This document shows, piece by piece, positions 1 to 6,264 of a DNA stretch of 13,494 nucleotides (position 1 is its first letter; each line of letters opens with the position of its first letter). Below the pieces are notes generated by a model. It saw nothing but the letters and a program-made list of their open reading frames with translations. It had not been told where the DNA came from and made no database searches. A program made the position numbers and the translations under genes. Origin of the DNA: an uncultured Ruminococcus sp. (lineage in GTDB: Bacteria; Bacillota; Clostridia; Oscillospirales; Ruminococcaceae); NCBI GenBank assembly GCA_947176685.1, contig CAMWRL010000030.1:1-13494 (forward strand), in the 5' to 3' direction.

Positions 1-49
1 GTACAAGGACAATCATCACTGTCTGCGATAAACGTTTTGAATTTTCCAT
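1..49 (-). CDS. N-terminal 16 codons of an unknown gene running off the left edge
   Basis: Read on the minus strand, an ATG at 49-47 opens MENSKRLSQTVMIVLV and stays open to the window edge. It is preceded by a textbook ribosome binding site, AAAGGAGG (plus-strand 57-64), with a 7-nt spacer, and by a good promoter (separate entry), so the start is convincing although only 16 residues are visible. The fragment has two basic residues followed by a hydrophobic run (VMIVLV), which could begin a signal peptide or membrane anchor, but too little is seen to assign a function. It is transcribed away from the large cluster and is probably not part of it, unless the divergent region is shared for regulation. 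Confidence 0.72.
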   Translation of the reverse strand, partial: MENSKRLSQTVMIVLV

Positions 50-82
50 ACAGGAACCTCCTTTAAAAAATATTATATATAA

Positions 83-111
83 ATTGTACAGTATTTCCAG
101 CCGAATGTCAA
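83..111 (-). promoter_or_regulatory. Sigma-A-type promoter for the leftward gene
   Basis: On the minus strand a perfect -35 box TTGACA (plus-strand 106-111) is followed by a 17-bp spacer and a -10 box TACAAT (83-88; 5 of 6 to consensus). Transcription would begin near 76, leaving an untranslated leader of about 27 nt that contains the AAAGGAGG site and the ATG at 49. Spacing to the RBS and start codon is as expected, which supports the assignment. A second TATAAT-like match nearer the gene (72-77) lacks a correctly spaced -35. Confidence 0.7.
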
Positions 112-237
112 GTCTTTCTATTAAATTCAATATTTCCTGATCCTAAAAAATTCCTGTCATAAATAACAGAAAAAAACATATCAGATTGTATAATATGCAG
201 AAATTCAACTTTTAAATATAAATTTCTTTTTTTGCTA

Positions 238-266
238 TTGACTTCCTTTAGTGAATATGATATAAT
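238..266 (+). promoter_or_regulatory. Sigma-A-type promoter at the head of the cluster
   Basis: TTGACT (238-243; 5 of 6 to consensus), a 17-bp spacer and a perfect TATAAT (261-266). The predicted transcription start is about 272-274. This is the best plus-strand promoter I find upstream of the cluster. It lies inside the longest possible reading frame of the first gene, which argues that translation starts downstream at 340, not at the TTG at 232. The leader would be about 67 nt. The rest of 50-339 is AT-rich and I see no further gene in it; a second TATAAT at 189-194 has no matching -35. Confidence 0.75.
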
Positions 267-339
267 AAACGGAGTGCCGAATGTGGCGTTTTGTCTGATT
301 TCAACAAAGTTGTACAGCGATTTTCTGTACGGAAAAACT

Positions 340-1116
340 ATGTCAAAGAAGGTGTCGGAAATATCTTTACTTGATTATGAACTATGGCTGCCACGCAAAG
401 AAAAAATCTGTTATTCAGACGACTTGCTGGATATGAATATTACCGCAAAACTTCTTGTCAACCGTTACTCCGCAGACCTTGACAGGTTTTTCAGAAAAAG
501 GTCAGGCGAATCGGTCACACTCGAAACCGACAGCGACATTGCTATAAAATACAGTTTCAGAAGACTGAAGTATGAAGTGCGTTTCCCGATTAACGCACCT
601 TTTGAAAAACTGGTGTATACTGTCAGGACAAACCGTCCGGTAATGCTGACTTCCACGGCAAAAAATCTGCTGGATGACATTGATACCCTGCTCAGCTATA
701 AATGGAATATACATTTATATCACCCTGCCGGAAAGCTCTCCAGAAGCGACAGGGACGCATATATAAGATGTGTACTTATGTTTTTCAATACATATAATTG
801 TTCGGGATTCAGTGCGGAACAGCTTATTCATTTGCGTGAACTTTTCTATAATCTTGATGTGGAATACGAAAACTATATTGGATTACTATATGAATACTGC
901 GGTTCAAAACACAACAAGTCCCAACTTAATGCTTATTTTGAAAAAATCGGGAACGATGAAATTAAAAATCTGATTCTTGATGACATACTTTTTATGATTT
1001 CCTGCGGAAAGTATGACGCATCAAAAGAAAACAGACTTATTGACGGAGTTATAAAACTATACAGAAAAAACAAAGTTGAAATGCTTTACTTATACGAAAC
1101 TATCAGAAATATCTGA
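340..1116 (+). CDS. Unrecognised 258-aa cytoplasmic protein, first gene of the cluster
   Basis: I do not recognise a family with confidence. The chosen start is ATG 340, with GGA at 331-333 as a weak ribosome binding site, giving 258 residues beginning MSKKVSEISLLDYELWLP. Upstream in-frame starts (TTG 232, GTG 274, GTG 283) overlap or abut the predicted promoter and are unlikely. The protein has no signal peptide or obvious membrane segment. The N-terminal half is charged and mixed alpha/beta in look, with a basic patch (FRKRSGE). The C-terminal half (about residues 145-258) is probably all-helical, ending in amphipathic helices with the pattern LILDDILFMISCGKYDAS, then LIDGVIKLYRKNK. The layout recalls TerB-like all-helical stress domains, but the match is only suggestive. 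It is separated from the Hsp70-like gene by 249 bp, so it may be a regulator or a first component of the system. Confidence 0.8.
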   Translation: MSKKVSEISLLDYELWLPRKEKICYSDDLLDMNITAKLLVNRYSADLDRFFRKRSGESVTLETDSDIAIKYSFRRLKYEVRFPINAPFEKLVYTVRTNRPVMLTSTAKNLLDDIDTLLSYKWNIHLYHPAGKLSRSDRDAYIRCVLMFFNTYNCSGFSAEQLIHLRELFYNLDVEYENYIGLLYEYCGSKHNKSQLNAYFEKIGNDEIKNLILDDILFMISCGKYDASKENRLIDGVIKLYRKNKVEMLYLYETIRNI

Positions 1117-1157
1117 AAGGAGTTGTCAACGGTCAGGGAAATTTACAAAAAGCTGCC

Positions 1158-1293
1158 GTACACACAATCAAACAAAAATATTTTTTTGGCAAATAATCAG
1201 AGAAAGGAATTGTTACTGGCACGGTATTGATATATCGTGTGTACCCGTGCGCTGACGGGGAATTTACGCCTTCGGAGTGTCGTGCCATACACA
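1158..1293 (+). promoter_or_regulatory. Possible structured RNA element or dispersed repeat in the leader of the Hsp70-like gene
   Basis: The 249-bp gap 1117-1365 contains a GC-richer block unlike the AT-rich DNA around it. Positions 1217-1228 (TGGCACGGTATT) pair with 1276-1287 (AGTGTCGTGCCA) over 12 bp, three of them G-U. That pattern fits RNA folding better than a DNA palindrome. Inside lies a second hairpin, CCCGT (1244-1248) with ACGGG (1255-1259) around a 6-nt loop. GTGTGTAC (1237-1244) is also exactly complementary to GTACACAC (1158-1165), and TGTGTA within it to TACACA (1288-1293), so alternative folds are possible. No U-run follows, so it is not a simple terminator. The next gene lacks a clear ribosome binding site, which leaves room for leader control. 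It matches no riboswitch class I know; it could instead be a mobile intergenic repeat. Confidence 0.35.
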
Positions 1294-1365
1294 TACGGCT
1301 GTTATGCCCGAAGTGGACACGTTGAAAAAGGAATGAAACATAGAAGTTTTCAGTAACGTAATACT

Positions 1366-3888
1366 ATGGGAAGTCAGAAAATCAAACAGATTTCTTTTGA
1401 AAACAAAAATACATCATCTGCAATTATATACAGAGCTACAGGTCCTTCAAGGTCTGTCAACGAAATCGACTATGATTACAAACAGCTACAACAGTCTTCC
1501 GTAATGAAAATCACATATCAGGACTCTTGCGATACCATCAGTACACAGGAATTTGATAACAGCGAAGCTATAAATGTGAAAATTTCCGAACTGGTCGAAA
1601 CGGGTGACATACGTGAACCGAAAAATAGTATAAAATTTCCTAAAGTCGAATACAACGATATTACAGAAAAGCTGCTTCTCAACTATGAACCAATCCGTAT
1701 GCAGAATTTATGCGACTCAAAATCGGGACTCTGGGCAAGTATGGGAACACGTAAAATTCAGGTTACTATAGATAAGAACTTTTGTCCCGAAACCACAAAG
1801 GAAATACGAATTGTATTCAACAGAGCTGATTCCGTGGAACTTCCGGAAAAAATAACATCGGGGGACTATGTTGTTGCTGACCAGAGAAATCAGGCAGTAG
1901 TAAACATAGACACTGACGTTATGAGCAAGGCTTTTACAGGAAATTTTGAAAACAGAAAGTATCTTACTTTTTCCGGATATATCGAAATAATGACCGATAT
2001 GTCTGCGAGTATCAAAAAAATATTCAGAACTGAAATCAAAATCGCCGTCATAAATACAAACCCCGATGTCTGCGACAAAATCGACAAGCATATTGTATCA
2101 ATTGACTTCGGTACATCGTCATCGTGCGTTGCTTACTATGATGACAGCGGTCAGAAAGCTTTGAAAACACTTTGCGAAGTCGAAAGCGTGGAAAATGAAA
2201 ATATCTTTGAAAACCCTACCAACATAATGGTTTATGACTGGAAAAGCCTATATAAAGAATGGATTGAGGATACTGACAATGTACCAGTACTTACAAAAAG
2301 CGATTTTCAGGCGCATCTCCGCAATATGAGTACCGGAGACGGTCTAAAGTCCATTTTCGACTTCGGATATACTGTAAAGGAAGTCCTTGCAGGTGAAGAA
2401 CCCGCTGAAAAAAGACAGCTCGACTCAATACAGACGCTTCTGAAAATGATTCCATATCAGATTCAGGTTGAAAAAGAAGAACTTCAGGTTATTCCGTATG
2501 ACAAGACAGACGAATATGTATACATAGTCGACGACCCCAAAAAACAGGATATTCAGCATTTTGACCCTGTAGCATTCTATGGCTATCTTATGGGAAGAAG
2601 CGTAAACAACGTCCTTGAGGGCAAAATATATCTTACATTCCACGTAACCTCACCTGTAAAGTTTAACGACAATGTAAAGAAAAGTATTTCCGATTCACTC
2701 AGATACGGCTTCCAGCGTTCTGTTCCCAAAACACTGCGCAACAGGGTAAAGGTTGAAATGAAAAACGCTGAACCTACTGCTTATATCGGCGCAATATGCG
2801 GTACTGAATATCTGCCGATGCCTACGAAAGAGGGCGAAAGAAAATTATTTGCCGTGTATGACTTCGGCGGCGGTACGCTTGACTTCTCATTCGGCGAACT
2901 GACATTTGATGAAGAATATTATGCTCCGGCAATCACGATAAAAAGAACCAACGGTTTTGACAACGCCGGCGGTGAACGTATCATTGAAAAAATTTCCTAT
3001 GAAATCTACTGCCGCAACATAAATATGATGATTGAAAACGATATTCCGATAAAAATTCCTTTCGGTGAAAGGATTCCGGATAATCTCCCGTCCAAACTCA
3101 AAAGCGAATCAAGCGACGCAAAAGCTAATCTCAGCGTTATAAGCGAAAGAATTTCCAGAAAGCTTTTTGAGGGCAGAAACTACAACGAAAACGATAAGGT
3201 TACAATGTACGACTGCAACGGCGATGAAGTCGCTGATATAAGATTCAGTTTCGATATAGACGAAATTGAAGGTTACATTGAAGACATCATTAAGGAAAAA
3301 GTTGAAATATTCTCTCAGGAAATGGATATGGCATTCCGCAGCACCGAAGGCTACAGAAAATCCGATGTATATATATTCCGTGCCGGAAACAGCTCAAGAA
3401 GCCAGATAGTACAGGAAAATATGGCGAGAATATTTCCAAACAACAATGTACAGCTTGTTGACCAGATTGGCGACGGAACTGAAACCAACAAACGTTACGC
3501 AATCACTCCTAAGACAGCCGTAGCCCTCGGACAACTCAGTCTCAACGATATGATTGTATATGGCGATGTTGCAAAATTCAAATATTTCATTGGTTTTACC
3601 GTTGCGAACAATTTCAGAAACATTGAGGTTGACCCCGAAAGCAAAGATTGGGTCAAGTTCAGAAAAATTATGAAAGACGAAACTGATATTGAATTCCGTG
3701 AAATCCTCGACAAGAATGAAAAACCGCTTCTTATTGAAACTCCCGACTCAAAGGGTAAGACAATATTTGTCCGTATCAAGGACGAATGTACTGTCGAATA
3801 CTGTATAGTTGACGGCGACTGCGTATTTGGTGAGGAGGAAATCCACACCATCAACGTCAAGACAAGAAGTTTTGATGATGTCAACTGA
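1366..3888 (+). CDS. Hsp70/actin-superfamily ATPase with a long N-terminal domain, no substrate-binding domain (840 aa)
   Basis: A predicted ATPase of the Hsp70 branch of the actin fold. The nucleotide-binding module starts near residue 243. Visible motifs are phosphate-1 IDFGTSSSCVAY (246-257, like DnaK IDLGTTNSCVA), an EPTAY motif (469-473, like Hsp70 EPTAA), phosphate-2 DFGGGTLD (499-506), an adenosine-type motif RAGNSSR (672-678), and KTAVALG near 720. About 240 residues precede the ATPase module; they look beta-rich and match nothing I recognise. DnaK instead begins directly with the ATPase and ends with a peptide-binding domain and helical lid, which are absent here, so this is not the housekeeping chaperone. 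ATG 1366 is the first start after an in-frame TAA at 1354-1356; it has no good Shine-Dalgarno, so the start is less certain than for its neighbours. The protein could act as a chaperone-like switch or as a polymer-forming actin relative. Confidence 0.93.
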   Translation: MGSQKIKQISFENKNTSSAIIYRATGPSRSVNEIDYDYKQLQQSSVMKITYQDSCDTISTQEFDNSEAINVKISELVETGDIREPKNSIKFPKVEYNDITEKLLLNYEPIRMQNLCDSKSGLWASMGTRKIQVTIDKNFCPETTKEIRIVFNRADSVELPEKITSGDYVVADQRNQAVVNIDTDVMSKAFTGNFENRKYLTFSGYIEIMTDMSASIKKIFRTEIKIAVINTNPDVCDKIDKHIVSIDFGTSSSCVAYYDDSGQKALKTLCEVESVENENIFENPTNIMVYDWKSLYKEWIEDTDNVPVLTKSDFQAHLRNMSTGDGLKSIFDFGYTVKEVLAGEEPAEKRQLDSIQTLLKMIPYQIQVEKEELQVIPYDKTDEYVYIVDDPKKQDIQHFDPVAFYGYLMGRSVNNVLEGKIYLTFHVTSPVKFNDNVKKSISDSLRYGFQRSVPKTLRNRVKVEMKNAEPTAYIGAICGTEYLPMPTKEGERKLFAVYDFGGGTLDFSFGELTFDEEYYAPAITIKRTNGFDNAGGERIIEKISYEIYCRNINMMIENDIPIKIPFGERIPDNLPSKLKSESSDAKANLSVISERISRKLFEGRNYNENDKVTMYDCNGDEVADIRFSFDIDEIEGYIEDIIKEKVEIFSQEMDMAFRSTEGYRKSDVYIFRAGNSSRSQIVQENMARIFPNNNVQLVDQIGDGTETNKRYAITPKTAVALGQLSLNDMIVYGDVAKFKYFIGFTVANNFRNIEVDPESKDWVKFRKIMKDETDIEFREILDKNEKPLLIETPDSKGKTIFVRIKDECTVEYCIVDGDCVFGEEEIHTINVKTRSFDDVN

Positions 3889-3909
3889 TAAAAAGGAGAT
3901 TATATCACA

Positions 3910-3996
3910 ATGTTCCAAAAAGAATATGAGAGCATTTCAGGTAAAGTCGACCTGACAGCCGGACTTATGAAAGGAGGAGTTACCTATGAGCGATAA
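3910..3996 (+). CDS. Possible 28-aa micro-protein or coupling ORF
   Basis: A short frame starting MFQKEYESISGK has its own ribosome binding site, AAAAGGAG (3891-3898), 11 nt before the ATG. It begins 21 nt after the Hsp70-like stop. It ends with TAA at 3994-3996, eleven bases inside the following coiled-coil gene (ATG 3986), in a different frame. Translating ribosomes would therefore terminate just past the next gene's own AAAGGAGG and start codon, the arrangement expected for translational coupling. The peptide is soluble, with no membrane segment. It could be a real small subunit, a coupling device, or a chance frame; the good RBS and the otherwise unexplained 97-bp gap in a tightly packed operon favour the first two. 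Confidence 0.45.
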   Translation: MFQKEYESISGKVDLTAGLMKGGVTYER

Positions 3997-5668
3997 AGAT
4001 TTATTAAAAGAATTAGCTAAAATTCTGAGAAAAGAAATGCCCGATATACTTGATGTATATTATTCAAATATCAATAAAAATAATTCATACAGACAGATTT
4101 ACACTGCTTTCGGAGATTACATTAGAATTGAACGGGAAAATTTAAGCAATGTTATTTTTCCGGAAAATTATATTGAGAAATATTGTAAAGATTCATTATA
4201 TTGGGCAATGAAAAATGAAATCAAAACAACACTCTCAAATGAAATCAAGGAAATTTTAGAAGAAATCAAACAATGCAAGAAATTTTTCGGGGAATCAACA
4301 TCTCAGAATCCCACTAATCCTGTTGATACATCTGAAACTGACAAATTAAAAGAAGAAATTGACCGTCTAAACAGAGAATTAAAGCAAAAGCAAGAAGAAT
4401 TACAGCAAAAGAAAAAAGAACTTGCCTCTGCAAATAGTACTATACGTAACTTTACTGACAGTGACAAAAGTACTGCTGATAATGACGAGCTGGAATCACT
4501 CCGCAAGAAAGTTGAAGACCTTGAAAGTGAAAAAGCTGCTATGTTATCAAATGAACAGACAGCTTTGGGTAAAATTCATGCATTCACGATACACAAAGAA
4601 GAAATTGAGCAAGAAAACGCATCTCTTAAAACTGCAAATACAAATCTCAATAATGACCTCAGCAAAGCCAATGAAGAACTTAACTCAGCAAAGACTGAAC
4701 TCAACTCAACCAAGAGCGAACTTAACACAACCAAGAATGAACTCACGGAAACCAAGAGTGAACTCAGCACAGTCAAGAGCGAACTCAATCCAACCATTAG
4801 TGAACTCACAACCACTAAGACTGAACTCACGGAAACCAAGAGCGAACTCAGTGCAACCAAGAATGAACTCATTGAAACCAAGAGCGAATTTAACTCAACC
4901 AAAGCTGAACTCAGCGAAGCTAATGACAAACTCAGCAAAGTCAATGATGAACTCAGCACAATCAAGACCGAACTCTACTCAACCACGAATCAACTCGGCA
5001 TAAACAAGGCTGAACTCATTGAAACCAAGAGCGAACTCAGCACAACCGAGAGCGAACTCACTGCAACCAAGATAAAACTCAGCGAAACAACGAATGAACT
5101 CTGCAAAACCAAGAACGAACTCAGCGAAATCAAAAACGACCTTGTAAGAACTGAAACAAAACTCAACGGTTACGAAAACGCTACAAAACTATATGGCGAA
5201 ATCTATAATTGTATGACCAAATGCGAATCCGTAAATCCGGCATTTGCGGATATGGGAATCAGAGAACCTGAAGACAATTACGAAGCTTTGCCGTACAGTG
5301 AACGCATAAAATTTATAACGCACTTCTCACCGGACTACGGCTTTGCAAGAATCATATACAACGCTCTCGACAACTACAAAAATAAAGAACACACTCCCAT
5401 AACCGAACAGGAACAACAGCTTATTTCAGCAATAAACGACTATTACCGAAAGTTACTCGGCAAAAGCAGTTATGACGCTCTCGATTACCTTGACATAATC
5501 AAAAACAACAAACACGGTAAGGAAACTGATTTCAAGCGTCAGTCTATGAAGTCACTCACTGAGCCACGCCGTACGGACTTCTATACAGTAAAGGACATTT
5601 ATGTACCGGCTCTCCGCAGACCAGATGACGGCTCAATTGACAAGAAAGCAATCGTGGAAGCTGAATAA
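3986..5668 (+). CDS. Long coiled-coil protein with 24 tandem heptads (560 aa)
   Basis: No catalytic motif is visible; the layout suggests a structural or adaptor protein. Residues 1-105 form an N-terminal domain rich in helix-forming residues (MSDKDLLKELAKILRKEMPD). Residues about 120-225 are a conventional charged coiled coil (LKEEIDRLNRELKQKQEEL). Residues 226-393 are 24 uninterrupted heptads of the type SETKSEL. A folded C-terminal domain follows, about 394-560, starting NGYENATKLYGEIY and containing aromatic and charged patches; I cannot place it in a family. ATG 3986 has AAAGGAGG 8 nt upstream, so the start is firm. The stop codon overlaps the next start by one base (TAATG), which implies coupled translation with the radical SAM gene. 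The first roughly 210 codons are more AT-rich, with many TTA leucines, than the rest, where leucine is mostly CTC or CTT; part of the gene may have a separate history. Confidence 0.9.
   Translation: MSDKDLLKELAKILRKEMPDILDVYYSNINKNNSYRQIYTAFGDYIRIERENLSNVIFPENYIEKYCKDSLYWAMKNEIKTTLSNEIKEILEEIKQCKKFFGESTSQNPTNPVDTSETDKLKEEIDRLNRELKQKQEELQQKKKELASANSTIRNFTDSDKSTADNDELESLRKKVEDLESEKAAMLSNEQTALGKIHAFTIHKEEIEQENASLKTANTNLNNDLSKANEELNSAKTELNSTKSELNTTKNELTETKSELSTVKSELNPTISELTTTKTELTETKSELSATKNELIETKSEFNSTKAELSEANDKLSKVNDELSTIKTELYSTTNQLGINKAELIETKSELSTTESELTATKIKLSETTNELCKTKNELSEIKNDLVRTETKLNGYENATKLYGEIYNCMTKCESVNPAFADMGIREPEDNYEALPYSERIKFITHFSPDYGFARIIYNALDNYKNKEHTPITEQEQQLISAINDYYRKLLGKSSYDALDYLDIIKNNKHGKETDFKRQSMKSLTEPRRTDFYTVKDIYVPALRRPDDGSIDKKAIVEAE
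4661..5164 (+). repeat. 24 tandem 21-bp units encoding heptads
   Basis: A run of 504 bp made of degenerate 21-bp units, each encoding a heptad such as TETKSEL or STIKTEL; leucine closes 23 of the 24 units and phenylalanine the other. The leucine repeats every seven residues, but the other expected core position is usually Thr, Ala or another small polar residue, so the coil would be long but weakly packed. Unit similarity at DNA level points to growth by tandem duplication, and copy number may vary between strains. The repeat also produces long open frames in other phases that are not genes. Confidence 0.92.
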
Positions 5669-6264
5669 TGCTGATTAATCACGAAACTATAACAAACACT
5701 CTTGGACCCGGAAAACGTTATGTTATCTGGGTTCAGGGCTGTAATAAGAGATGCTTCAACTGCATAAATCCCAGCGGTCAGAAAATGGACAGCGGTTATG
5801 TAAAAAGTATGGAAGAAATAAAAAAATATATACTGTCCCTTGACGGCATACGTGGAATAACTGTCAGCGGCGGCGAACCCCTGTTGCAGTATAACGAACT
5901 CAGGAAACTTGCTTTCTGGATAAAGTCCCGTACAGACCTTGATATTATGCTTTATTCCGGATATACTTACAGCGAAATATTACGTAAACACCCCGATGCG
6001 GAATCGTTTTTTAAAAATATCGACATATTCATTGACGGCGAATACGTTGATAAACTGAACACTGGTTCTATGTACAGAGGTTCGGACAACCAGAATATTT
6101 ATTTTTTCACTGACAGATACAGGTCTTATGCCGAAAAAATACTATCATCAAAACAAAGGGATTTTTCTTTTGAAATTGACGGCAGCGGCGAAATATATTT
6201 CATAGGTATACCGCCGGAGAATTTTTACAGACAATTTTTACAGGAACTGGAGGAATCAGAATGA
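5668..6264 (+). CDS. NrdG-like radical SAM activating protein without a visible partner enzyme (198 aa)
   Basis: Very similar in layout to NrdG, the activase that uses a [4Fe-4S] cluster and S-adenosylmethionine to place a glycyl radical on anaerobic ribonucleotide reductase. Visible motifs are an N-terminal LGPGKR (12-17), the cluster motif C25-N-K-R-C29-F-N-C32 (CxxxCxxC), SGGEP (67-71) for SAM binding, YSGYT (96-100), IDGEYV (122-127) and RGSDNQ (137-142, like RGSSNQ in E. coli NrdG). After this core comes an extension of about 50 residues (146-198) that E. coli NrdG lacks. No nrdD or other glycyl radical enzyme lies in the window, and the gene is locked into the cluster by TAATG and ATGA overlaps. 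A dedicated role on a cluster protein is therefore more likely than housekeeping nucleotide reduction. Its substrate is unknown. GGAAG at 5656-5660 serves as RBS. Confidence 0.93.
   Translation: MLINHETITNTLGPGKRYVIWVQGCNKRCFNCINPSGQKMDSGYVKSMEEIKKYILSLDGIRGITVSGGEPLLQYNELRKLAFWIKSRTDLDIMLYSGYTYSEILRKHPDAESFFKNIDIFIDGEYVDKLNTGSMYRGSDNQNIYFFTDRYRSYAEKILSSKQRDFSFEIDGSGEIYFIGIPPENFYRQFLQELEESE

Noticed and set aside
271..298. A five-codon leader peptide (ATG 281, MWRFV) with GGAG 6 nt upstream
   Set aside because: The GGAG overlaps the predicted transcription start, so the RBS would be missing from or at the very end of the mRNA.
232..339. TTG 232 (or GTG 274/283) as start of the first gene
   Set aside because: These lie within or right at the end of a near-consensus promoter whose predicted transcription start is about 273, so they would be untranscribed or lack a leader. 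ATG 340 fits better.
1366..3888. Housekeeping DnaK
   Set aside because: The gene has a 240-residue N-terminal domain before the ATPase module, lacks a substrate-binding domain, and is not next to grpE or dnaJ.
4422..5003. A 193-codon plus-strand frame and a 129-codon minus-strand frame inside the coiled-coil gene
   Set aside because: Both are produced by the 21-bp repeat array read in other phases; they show only repeat-derived low-complexity sequence and have no proper start signals.
4661..5164. CRISPR array
   Set aside because: The repeats are contiguous, degenerate, in frame and without unique spacers; they encode heptads.
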